From Typhlomys cinereus (lineage: Eukaryota > Chordata > Mammalia > Rodentia > Platacanthomyidae), in contig JALPQD010000357.1 in the NCBI GenBank assembly GCA_023101885.1, positions 1,649,038-1,713,037 on the forward strand: DNA of 64,000 nucleotides. The letters run 5' to 3'. The notes under the pieces were generated by a model. It did not search any database. It was given only the letters and a program-made list of their open reading frames with translations, and had not been told where the DNA came from. This document shows positions 57,084 through 64,000 of this stretch, piece by piece (the first letter of the stretch is position 1; the number at the start of each line of letters is the position of its first letter). The position numbers were made by a program, and so were the translations under genes.

Positions 57084-60000
57084 GTTAATTAATTAAAAAG
57101 AAAAAAATGAAATGACCTCGATGCCGGCCACTAATCATACGCATGTGAGTTTCCTGGCAAGGTCCTGGTGACCCTCCTGGTTCCTGCTGACCACTGGTGG
57201 TCTTTCCACCTGCCTGTCCAAGCCGAAAGCAGCTCCCAAGCAGAGACCCTGTGGCGTGCTGCCCTCGACACCTTCCGCATTAGCTTTTAAAAAGCGCAGG
57301 GTCTGGGGCGCTGAGCCTGTGATCCAGGCACTGGGAAAAGAGCCGAGCAAGACAGAGACGCCACCCTGGCCGCAGTGGAGGCCGCAGGCTTCTGTCCTTG
57401 CCCTGGGCACTAAGCCAGCCGCTGTGCTGGTGGTTCAGGGCTGCAGGCTGGGAGCTTCCAGAAAGCCTGGGGTTGGGGGGCAGTTACTGATTCTCCCCCA
57501 CACTTGCCTCCTCTTCCCTCCCCAGGACTCCCCCGAGGCAGGCGGGGAGCGGGAGGAGGAGCAGGCTTTCCTGGTCAGCCTCTACAAGTTCATGAAGGAG
57601 CGGCACACGCCCATCGAGAGGGTACCCCATCTTGGCTTCAAGCAGAGTATGTCCCTTGCAGGGGAGGGGCAGATGCAGGGGGGCTGGCAAGGGCCACAGC
57701 CAGGCAGAGCAACAGGCAGGCGCCTCTGCTCTGGCGACCCAGGATGCCACCAGTCCACAGGGGTGTCCACCGAAGGGTGCTGCCCTGCCGGCAAGGGCGG
57801 GGCTGGCTTCGGCCTGCCTGTCCGTCACAGCGGCCCTTGTCTGGGAGGGTGGGCTGTGGCTGCCCTCGCGTCCTGCGGAGTGAGACAGCCCACCCCCCTT
57901 TCCTTCAGTTAACCTGTGGAAGATCTACAAGGCGGTGGAGAAGCTGGGCGCCTACGAGCTGGTGAGTCAGCGAGGAGCTTGGTGAGGTGATGGGTGGACC
58001 CGGAACCAGTGCACGCCGGACGGGCACGCGGCGCTGGGGCACGCTGGACGGGCACGTGTTGCTAGAGCACGCTGGATGGGCACGCGGCGCTGGGGCACGC
58101 TGGCAAAGAGGGGCTCTCCTCGACTTGCTGCATCCCCAGGAGGGGGCTGGGGAGGGGGGCAGCGCCGTCGGGGCTGCAGACAGGAGGGGGCTGGGGAGGG
58201 GGGCAGCGCCGTCGGGGCTGCAGACAGGAGGCCCATCCCAGTGGCAGCCTGCAGAGGGGAGCGGCGTCGTGCTTCACTAAGCACGTTTCCTCCTTCCCAT
58301 CTGCCCCGCCCTCCCCTCCCCTGCGCAGAAACCTGCTTGGATTAGCAGTTGGCGCTGGGAGGGTGGGCGGGTGGGCACCAGCAGCTACCTCTGGCGTTCT
58401 GCCCACAGCCTTGCCCCTGTCCCGCAAAGGAAAGCTGGAGCCGGGGGGCCTTGTGCCAGGGGGCCGCTACTAGCTCATCCCCTCCTGTGTTCTTGCAGGT
58501 CACTGGCCGCCGCCTCTGGAAGAACGTCTATGACGAGCTGGGGGGCAGCCCGGGGAGCACAAGTGCAGCCACGTGCACGCGCCGCCACTACGAGAGGTGT
58601 GGGCACAGATGGGCACGGCCGCCCCGGCCTCACCCTCTCAGCTTCGGCTGAGCATGACCTGAGAAGGGGCGCGTGGGAAATGTGTGGACAAATGTGCTGT
58701 TGTGTGCAGAGGAGACGTGTGTGCACAGGCGAGCCGGGTCCTGCGTCCTCGCCGGGGCCTGAGCACCAGCTGACAGCAGCGGGCGCTTGTGCACTGTCAG
58801 GAGAGAGCGGACAGACGGCTTGGGGACGGGGGAGAGAGGACAGACGGCTTGGGGACGGGGGAGAGGGGACAGACGGCTTGGGGACGGGGGAGCGCGGACA
58901 GACGGCTTGGGGACGGGAGAGAGCGGACAGACGGCTTGGGGACGGGAGAGGGGACAGACGGCTTGGGGACGGGAGAGAGGGGACAGACGGCTTGGGGACG
59001 GGAGAGAGGAGACAGACGGCTTGGGGACGGGAGAGGGGACAGACGGCTTGGGGACGGGAGAGGGGACAGACGGCTTGGGGACGGGAGAGAGCGGACAGAC
59101 GGCTTGGGGACGGGAGAGAGCGGACAGACGGCTTGGGGACGGGAGAGAGCGGACAGACGGCTTGGGGACGGGAGAGAGGGGACAGACGGCTTGGGGACGG
59201 GAGAGAGGGGACAGACGGCTTGGGGACGGGAGAGGGGACAGACGGCTTGGGGACGGGAGAGAGCGGACAGACGGCTTGGGGACGGGAGAGAGCGGACAGA
59301 CGGCCTGGGGACGGGAGAGAGAGGACAGACGGCCTGGGGACGGGAGAGAGGGGACAGACGGCTTGGGGACAGGAGAGCGCTCTGGTGGCGGGGTGAGGGC
59401 TCAGAGGAGGCCTGGCGAGGCCAGCAGTGGGGGGCAGCTCATGTCGCCTGGCTGACACTCTGGCTTCTCCCCAGACTAGTCCTCCCGTATGTGCGGCACC
59501 TGAAGGGAGAGGACGACAAGCCGCTGCCCTCTGCCAAGCCCAGGAAGCAATACAAGGTGACCAAGGAGCTGCAGGGGGATGACGGGGCCGCTGAGAAGCC
59601 CAGGAAAGCCAAAGAAGAGAGGCAGGTGGACCAGGTGAGTCCTGGGCATGGGCACCTCTGCTGCCCTGGCCGTGCCGCCTGAGCTCCCGCCGGCTCACTA
59701 GCCCTGGGCTGTGTCCACTCAGGACAGAGACGGCCGAGGGCAGCAGGGCTGCCGCCGCCAGGCCCGGGGAGCGCAGCCACACGCGTCCTAGTAACGGCGT
59801 TTTCTCACTCCAGACGATGCCCACAAAGACCCAGACAGATGCCACTGGCCCAGCCCCGCTTCCCAGCCAGGGACCCAAGGACAGCGCGGAACCGCAGGGT
59901 GCAGCTGCTGCGCCCTCTCTGCCCATCGCGGGCGCCGCCGGCTGCCCCGAGGCCTACGAGCGGCTCTTGTCCAGCTTCTACAGCAAAGGGACGCACGGCG

Positions 60001-60995
60001 TCATGTCGCCGCTGGCCAAGAAGAAGCTCCTGGCTCAGGTCAGCAAGGCAGAGGCCTGGCACTGCCGGGAAGCGGGCTGTCGCCACGGGGCAAGGACGCC
60101 CGACAGGGAGCCCCCCCAGAGCCCCCGGGGCCCTGGAGAGCAGGCTGAGCGCTCCAGACATCAGCCGGCCCCCCAGGAGACACTGCAGGCCCTCGGCGAC
60201 AGGGCCAAGGCGGAGGCTCAGGGGGACCCCTGCCCGGTGGCCCCCGTCTTCTCGGGCTGTTTCCACGCCTACCCCACGGAGGTGCTGAGGCCCATCAGCC
60301 AGCACGCACGGGACTTCTTCTCCAGCCTCCGAGACAGCGCGCCGGCGGGGCCCCCTCCCGGCAAAGAGCCCCGGCTGGTGTGGGGCGGCGACGCGGGGCG
60401 CCCCTCGGCCTTCCACAAAGGCGGCTCAGGACAGAGCAGCTTCTACCCCAAGCCTAAGGCCTGCTGGGTGACCCCCATGACCAAGGGCCCCACCGAGAGC
60501 CCTGTGGCGCCGCCCACCCTCCCCAGCAGCCCGGGCCTGGGCCACAAGCGCAGCCTGGAAGACGCCTTTGCTCCTGGTGGCAAGAAACTGCGGGCGGTGT
60601 CCCCTTTCCTGAGGGAGGCGGATGCCAAGGAGCGCGGGGCCAAGGCCGCCACGCCCGGCCTGCCTGGAAACTGCCTGCTGGGCCCGGCCCTGGGACCCAA
60701 CCCGCCAGAGGCATACAGGGGCACCATGCTGCGCTGCCCCCTGAACTTCAGCACCCCAGACCCCCTGAAGGGCCAGGCTGCACTCCCCCTCAGTCCCCTG
60801 GTGCTGCCTGCTTTCCCCGCCCACTTCCTGGCCGCAGCAGGGCCCTCGCCCGTGGCCGCCAGCCTGGTGCACTTCCCTCCCGCGTCCTTCGACAGTGTTC
60901 TGCGCCACAGACTGGGCCCCACGACTGCCTGGCACGTGCCACCTGTCACAACCTATGCGGCACCCCACTTCTTTCACCTCAACACCAAGCTGTAG
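49056..60995 (+). CDS. ARID5A: AT-rich interaction domain 5A, seven coding exons, intact
   Basis: Coding exons: 49056-49059, 56493-56608, 57526-57646, 57909-57961, 58499-58596, 59475-59634 and 59814-60995. They join with consistent phases (1,0,1,0,2,0) to 577 residues, close to the ~594 of human ARID5A. Residues ~50-142 form the ARID fold (FLVSLYKFMKERHTPIERVP, NLWKIYKAVEKLGAYELVTG, RRHYERLVLPYVRHLKGE). Basic clusters (KPRKQYK, KRSLEDAFAPGGKKLRA) are likely nuclear-localisation signals. The C-terminus ends VTTYAAPHFFHLNTKL. The family binds AT-rich DNA; this member is also known to bind and stabilise inflammatory mRNAs such as Il6 and Stat3 3' UTRs and to shuttle between nucleus and cytoplasm. 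No stop or frameshift was found. Confidence 0.95.
49272..49335. repeat. GA/GACA-rich purine tract
   Basis: GGGGGGGAGAGAGAAACAGA followed by GACAGAAAGAGACAGAAAGA and GAGAGAGAGAGAC units, within the CpG-rich start of ARID5A intron 1. Confidence 0.8.
51105..51155 (+). promoter_or_regulatory. AP-1 and ETS consensus cluster in ARID5A intron 1
   Basis: A perfect AP-1 word TGACTCA (51105-51111) is followed within 40 bp by AGGAAGTG (51138-51145) and its near-mirror CACTTCCT, both ETS-type cores. AP-1/ETS pairs mark myeloid and lymphoid enhancers. Chance occurrence cannot be excluded. Confidence 0.35.
51495..51690 (+). repeat. B2-like SINE
   Basis: GTGAAGAGCTCAGTGGATGA, GAGTTTGAGCCTCAGAAGTC, TGAAAGTTGTCCTCTGACTC and an AGAGCAAATAAATTC tail follow the rodent B2 outline. 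Confidence 0.65.
52331..52359. repeat. (AG)n microsatellite
   Basis: About 14 AG units in the centre of a decayed SINE-like stretch (CTTGCGAGACAGAGAGAGAG). Confidence 0.9.
52673..52965 (-). mobile_element. SINE S2, minus orientation, 16-bp target-site duplication
   Basis: AGTAGTTTCTAAATTT is perfectly duplicated at 52657-52672 and 52966-52981. Inside are GGGCACTGTGTGTCCCTGTG, CTCATCATGGCTTGCTTCTC and a head ending TATCTCTCCAGCCC. The (GT)n tail is short. The preserved duplication makes this one of the younger S2 insertions. Confidence 0.9.
55188..55450 (+). repeat. SINE S2
   Basis: GGGCTGGAGAGATGGCTCAA head, CCTGAGTTCAGATCCCAG B box, CAATCCAGGATGATTCCCAG, short (AC)n and AATAAAGTTAAAAAAAG tail. 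Confidence 0.85.
56296..56319. repeat. Short (TG)n(AG)n tract
   Basis: GTGTGTGTGTGTGAGAGAGA and on, just upstream of ARID5A exon 2. Confidence 0.8.
56493..56608 (+). CDS. ARID5A: ARID5A coding exon 2
   Basis: The acceptor CTCTCTCAGCAG is a tandem NAGNAG. Using the second AG starts the exon at 56493; the first AG would start it at 56490 and add one alanine. It encodes APPVKGKRKQSEENEPLESP to SPEQLE. The donor GTGAGT begins at 56609. Confidence 0.92.
56815..57105 (+). repeat. SINE S2 with (AC)n tail, ARID5A intron 2
   Basis: GGGGCTGGAGAGATGGCTCA head with a short deletion before the B box (CAAGTCCTAAGTTTGGATCT), ATCCAGGAAGATTCCCAAAG, (AC)n at 57043-57082. Confidence 0.85.
57526..57646 (+). 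CDS. ARID5A: ARID5A coding exon 3 (start of ARID)
   Basis: The acceptor CTCCCCAG precedes 57526 and the donor GTATGT begins at 57647. It encodes DSPEAGGEREEEQAFLVSLY through GFKQ, the first helices of the ARID domain. The acidic GEREEEQ is single here; human has a short duplication at this point. Confidence 0.94.
57909..57961 (+). CDS. ARID5A: ARID5A coding exon 4
   Basis: The acceptor TCCTTCAG precedes 57909 and the donor GTGAGT begins at 57962. It encodes (I)NLWKIYKAVEKLGAYEL, core of the ARID fold including the conserved LWKIYKAV helix. Confidence 0.94.
58010..58110. repeat. ~33-bp tandem repeat, three imperfect units
   Basis: GCACGCTGGACGGGCACG-type units ending GGCGCTGGG or TGTTGCTAGA, in ARID5A intron 4. 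Confidence 0.8.
58138..58226. repeat. 44-bp perfect tandem duplication
   Basis: AGGAGGGGGCTGGGGAGGGG through GGGGCTGCAGAC occurs twice in direct succession in ARID5A intron 4. G-rich with potential G-quadruplex runs. Confidence 0.85.
58499..58596 (+). CDS. ARID5A: ARID5A coding exon 5 (ARID, DNA-contact loop)
   Basis: The acceptor TTCTTGCAG precedes 58499. The donor AG|GTGTGG at 58597 is a weaker GTGTGG form. It encodes VTGRRLWKNVYDELGGSPGS to TRRHYE. The loop between the central helices contacts AT-rich DNA in ARID structures. Confidence 0.93.
58804..59376. repeat. G-rich minisatellite, ~20 units of 25-30 bp, ARID5A intron 5
   Basis: The core GGACAGACGGCTTGGGGACG plus a variable GGAGAG(AG)(C/G)G spacer is repeated about 20 times with few substitutions. 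Spacer variants (GAGAGC, GAGAGG, GAGG, GAGCGC) alternate along the array. It occupies about two-thirds of intron 5 (58597-59474). All frames are open on both strands, so long frames here, including a 483-codon antisense one over exons 6-7, are not evidence of coding. Confidence 0.95.
59475..59634 (+). CDS. ARID5A: ARID5A coding exon 6 (end of ARID)
   Basis: The acceptor TCTCCCCAG precedes 59475 and the donor GTGAGT starts at 59635. It encodes (R)LVLPYVRHLKGEDDKPL through KEERQVDQ: the last ARID helix and a lysine-rich linker with KPRK motifs. Confidence 0.94.
59814..60995 (+). CDS. ARID5A: ARID5A terminal coding exon 7
   Basis: The acceptor CTCACTCCAG precedes 59814. It encodes 393 residues to the stop at 60993-60995. 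Conserved blocks: GCPEAYERLLSSFYSKGTHG, MSPLAKKKLLAQVSKAEA, WGGDAGRPSAFHKGGS, KPKACWVTPM, KRSLEDAF, LRAVSPFLREADAKE, GTMLRCPLNF and the C-terminal APHFFHLNTKL. GC content is very high, which also explains the long antisense frame over it. Confidence 0.95.
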   Translation, partial: TMPTKTQTDATGPAPLPSQGPKDSAEPQGAAAAPSLPIAGAAGCPEAYERLLSSFYSKGTHGVMSPLAKKKLLAQVSKAEAWHCREAGCRHGARTPDREPPQSPRGPGEQAERSRHQPAPQETLQALGDRAKAEAQGDPCPVAPVFSGCFHAYPTEVLRPISQHARDFFSSLRDSAPAGPPPGKEPRLVWGGDAGRPSAFHKGGSGQSSFYPKPKACWVTPMTKGPTESPVAPPTLPSSPGLGHKRSLEDAFAPGGKKLRAVSPFLREADAKERGAKAATPGLPGNCLLGPALGPNPPEAYRGTMLRCPLNFSTPDPLKGQAALPLSPLVLPAFPAHFLAAAGPSPVAASLVHFPPASFDSVLRHRLGPTTAWHVPPVTTYAAPHFFHLNTKL

Positions 60996-61297
60996 ACGAG
61001 AGTCTGTCACATTGCATCGTGCTGTGGAAGGTTTAACGGCCTATCCCATATGCCAGGTATTGCCAGGCACCCTGAGCCGGAGCCCACCCCAGGACCCCCA
61101 GACTGCATCCTGGCACGCAAAAGGGGGGCTGTTGGGAAAAGTTTGTCTTGAAGCAGCCCAAGGCCTGGGGACTAAGCTGTGGCCCGATCCGAGAGCGCGT
61201 GTACGGTAGCAGCCCCAAGCTACGCGCAGAGCCTGTTCGCAAAGGCCAGGAGCTGGTTAAGACACCAGGGAGCTGGACGGTTGACTAGAGAAAGCCC

Positions 61298-61303
61298 AAT
61301 AAA
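61298..61303 (+). terminator. ARID5A: ARID5A polyadenylation signal
   Basis: Canonical AATAAA about 300 nt after the stop codon. Cleavage would be expected near 61315-61330. The implied 3' UTR is short and contains no ATTTA pentamer. A longer UTR using a later signal cannot be excluded. Confidence 0.7.
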
Positions 61304-61329
61304 GACGCTGGTGATCACACCGAGCCCTG

Positions 61330-62810
61330 AAGTACGCGGGCCTGGACTTCCCAAGGAGATGTGAGCAGGAGTGACCTTGTGGGTGGGGGCGCCAGCATAG
61401 AGGCCACTCTGCGGCTCAGAGCAAAGATCTCTGCTGCCGCGCAGTTGAGCAGCCCTGCCGGGGACCGTGCTTCTGGGTTGAGCCTTATGACACCTGTCCG
61501 TCGAGCTCATCATGAGAAAGCAATGGCGCCCACGGCAGGGCCCGTGTGCTCAGCTGCACAAGGCTCCTGCCCTGTTCATGGGGTCTGGGGGTTTGTCTTG
61601 AGACAGGGTCTTGCTGAGTTGCCCAGGTTAGTCGTGAACCCTCGGGCTCAAGGAATTCCTGAAAAGGCAGTGCCACCATGCTTTAAGGAGGCCAGGTGCC
61701 AATAAGCCAGGTCAGCAGGTAACTTCAGACCTCAGGCAAGTTTAGTTCGCAGGTGAGGTGGCCTAGGCCAGAGATGTGCCGGTACCGGGGAGCAGGTGGC
61801 CAGGGAAGGCGGCTACCTTAGGGGGGACCGGGAACAGGCACCTAGGACCAGGGTGGCAGTCACTGATGTGAAGACCCTCGGACTCTATGAAGCAGCTCTC
61901 GGCTTTGCACCTTCCTCCTGAACGATGCCAAGTTACCAGCCCGAGTGTGTGACGGTGCCACGCTCCCAGCTGCCCCCGGGTCCACGTAGCTTGAGGAGCC
62001 CTGTGGAGAGGGGCTCCCCAGACACGCAGATACCCTGGGTTTGGGGCTTCGCATCATGACATCAGATTCCCTGGATAATGGGGAGGTGATCGCCACCCGT
62101 GTAGTGGAGTCCCCATCTTCAGAGTGCCACTGGCTTAACCTTGCTCAAAGGCGAACCTGGAGCAGCCCCTTGGGTGGGGTGGCTCGGTGCCGGGGTGGTG
62201 GCGCCCTCTGGAGACATGTCTGGAGAATGCGCCTCGTGGAGCTCTTCCCTTAGGATCCGGTGCTCTGACCTGTGTTCTGGCTTCACGTGGCTTCTGGCCA
62301 CAGGTGGTAAGGCACTGTCCTCACGAATGGGGGACCCAAGCTCAGAGGTGACTCCAAACCCCAGGCAGCTGGCCACAGGTGTGCCTGCGTCTGCACCTGC
62401 TGCATTTGTTCCCGTCCCTGACGGATTGCCTGGGGACCCTCAGCCCAGCAGTGCACGCAGCCCTGTGATGCTGGCGTAAGTCGTATTTCAAGGCCACGCT
62501 TAGGTCCACTTGCAAAATTCCCTTGACATTTGAGCTGCAGATGGTGAAGAGAGAAGACCACACTGGAGACTGGACTCTCTGCCCCCATGACCCAAGCTGC
62601 TGACAGCCAAGGTGCGACGCCATGACACGTTCAGCAGGTGCCGGTTGAGACCCTCCCGGCTCGTGCCAGGGCATCAGGGTGGGGACACAGCAGAACGCAC
62701 TAACCCTGCTGGAGCCAGTGACTGTAGCTGAGGATGAATGAATGAACTGTGTCCGGAGATGTGCACAAGAGGAACAGGACTGGAAACATGGTCCGCAGCT
62801 TGTTTAGGGG
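61330..62810. other. Intergenic downstream of ARID5A
   Basis: Mostly unique. 61590-61690 is a minus-strand B1-like fragment (TCTTGAGACAGGGTCTTGCT). 61705-62800 has no recognised repeat or gene. Confidence 0.5.
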
Positions 62811-62811
62811 T

Positions 62812-63110
62812 GTCAGGGTTTGCGTGTTGCCAATAAATTCACCTCCAAACAGCTTAAGGGAACAAGGAAATGATTCTGGCTTCTGATTGCCCATTTATAT
62901 CTCAGGCCAGTTCAGCAGGACAGTCCATACCAGTACCAGGAGCCAAGGGGACGGGCCACCCCCACATCCTCAGGGATTGCTGCGAGGGAGAAACCCCCCT
63001 TGCAGGTAGCAAGCCTGTCCAAGTCTGCTGAAGAATGCTACCACACACCTGATCAGGGAATGAATGGTCCCCCCTCTATGAACTGGGTCTCCCCACAAGT
63101 GTGGTATGTT
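62812..63110 (-). repeat. LTR-like ~400-bp family, copy I, minus orientation, truncated
   Basis: GTGTTGCCAATAAATTCACC start, CATACCAGTACCAGGAGCCA, ACTGGGTCTCCCCACAAGTG, then breaks off against copy J. Confidence 0.65.
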
Positions 63111-63455
63111 GGTCTCAGTTTCCTGTTGCTGAATGAACACAAGACCAACAACTGAGAACAAGGACTTTGTTCTTGCTTATGATTCTAGTTACAATTCACA
63201 TGGCAGGAGAGCACGTGCCCCATCATACCCACACGAGAGCCGAGAGAGGGGACATGCCTCCTCACTTGTCTGCTTGCTGTATGTCTACTGAACCCTCTCG
63301 CTGCCTCGTTCCCCCTCCTAGAGCGGCCCACCCACCGTGGACTGGGTCTTCTCATATCAGTTAACCTCCCACAGGCTTGCTAGGGCTCGCCTTAACTAAT
63401 TCTTAATAGGTGTGACCAAAGGCTCAACCCTCAGCTGTCAAGTTGATATCGATCT
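63111..63455 (-). repeat. Related repeat, copy J, minus orientation
   Basis: CTCAGTTTCCTGTTGCTGAA start, ATGATTCTAGTTACAATTCA, CAGTTAACCTCCCACAGGCT, end GCTGTCAAGTTGATATCGAT. It shares layout with the LTR-like family but is more diverged, perhaps a sister subfamily. Confidence 0.5.
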
Positions 63456-63614
63456 AACTGAACACATGCGGAGGCGGGAAAAGGGGTCACACCAAACACC
63501 ACACAGCAGACAGCAAATGAGGGTCAGTGCCTCAAAGAGTGCAGAAAACCAGCTTCACTGGAGGGGCTGTGGAGGTGGACAGACCAGAGGCAGGTGAGCA
63601 GCTCATGTCTTGGC

Positions 63615-63710
63615 AAGGGTTTAGATGTTTTTGCTTTGCAGTGATATGAATGGAGTCAGAGCCTCGTGACTGCCAGGCAAGGGCTCCACCCCTGAGCTAC
63701 ATCCCCAGCC
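63615..63710 (-). repeat. ID/B1-like fragment, minus orientation
   Basis: CCTCGTGACTGCCAGGCAAG, then CCACCCCTGAGCTACATCCC is the reverse of an ID-type head. Confidence 0.55.
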
Positions 63711-63739
63711 CTTAATGACAGTTGTTTTAAAACTACTTC

Positions 63740-64000
63740 TGGGGCCGGGGTGATAGCTTAGTGCCTCATAAGCAAAAAGACTGGAGTTTGGACCCCCAGA
63801 TCCCACATTAAATGCCAGGCAGGCACTGGAGAGAAGGCTCAAGAGATGCCTGGCAGAGTGAAAACATAAAAATGCCAGGTGGAAATGGCCTGCACTTCTG
63901 GCCCTGGTGGGCAGAGCCTGGGCAACCCCAGAATGAGGCAGAAAGGAGGTAGAAGCAATCTAGACTGATTCCTGAAGTCACCCTTGGTCCTCCACAGGGA
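63740..64000 (+). repeat. SINE S2 running off the window end, with partial duplicate head
   Basis: GGGGCCGGGGTGATAGCTTA head and GACCCCCAGATCCCACATTA at 63740-63815. A second partial head (CACTGGAGAGAAGGCTCAAG) follows, and then the body AAAATGCCAGGTGGAAATGG, CCTGAAGTCACCCTTGGTCC to the end. Probably one S2 broken by a partial second insertion. Confidence 0.7.

Noticed and set aside
58371..59682. Plus-strand 220-340-codon frames through the minisatellite as an intron-retained ARID5A isoform
   Set aside because: The ARID5A reading frame entering intron 5 from exon 5 stops at about 58651. The long frames are in other phases, so retention would not translate the array.
58475..59926. 483-codon antisense open frame over ARID5A introns 5-6 and exons 6-7
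   Set aside because: It arises from minisatellite periodicity and high GC of the exons. It has no family similarity, and the opposite strand carries the well-supported gene.

Overview
This is nuclear DNA from a mammal, most likely a rodent. The genes are spliced (GT/AG introns), most of the sequence is non-coding, and the interspersed repeats are rodent-type: B1-like and B2-like SINEs, tRNA/ID-headed SINEs with long (CA)n tails, a rodent-type L1 3' end and ERVL-MaLR LTR elements. The species cannot be named from sequence alone. The B1/B2/ID-like mix suits a mouse-like or jerboa-like rodent, but that is a weak inference.

Two protein-coding genes can be reconstructed exon by exon, and they lie divergently. 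NEURL3 (minus strand, coding exons 20500 down to 14397) encodes a small E3 ubiquitin ligase with one Neuralized domain and a C-terminal C3HC4 RING. Its four exons join in the expected phases and would give 261 residues, except that exon 2 is one base short within 16661-16677. As written, the frame ends after about 83 residues. Its upstream region has a TATA box and a perfect NF-kB consensus. ARID5A (plus strand, coding exons 49056 to 60995) encodes a 577-residue AT-rich-interaction-domain protein in seven coding exons, with no frame disruption, an AATAAA signal, and a promoter carrying a ZNF143-type motif, a TATA-like box, CCAAT and GC boxes. The pair is known to be adjacent in other mammals (NEURL3-ARID5A-KANSL3 on human 2q11.2), so the locus assignment is firm.

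Layout: 1-14396 is repeat-rich intergenic DNA with a decayed C2H2 zinc-finger fragment (3745-3985) and a near-complete MaLR element (10524-12678). 14397-20600 is NEURL3. 20700-48800 is a long intergenic stretch full of SINEs, about six copies of a ~400-bp LTR-like family, a 1-kb polypurine tract (23845-24830), and a GC-rich block next to an unusual AT-rich unique element (44600-45080). 48800-61310 is ARID5A, with a ~20-copy minisatellite in intron 5. 61310-64000 is downstream intergenic DNA with more LTR-like and SINE copies.

Both genes are known from other mammals to respond to inflammatory stimuli. The ~28.5 kb between their start codons is therefore the natural place to look for shared control elements. 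I found no previously undescribed multi-gene system. The most notable points are the NEURL3 frameshift, the NF-kB/TATA promoter, the intron-5 minisatellite, the NAGNAG acceptor at ARID5A exon 2, the 44.8-kb element, and several insertions dated by target-site duplications.
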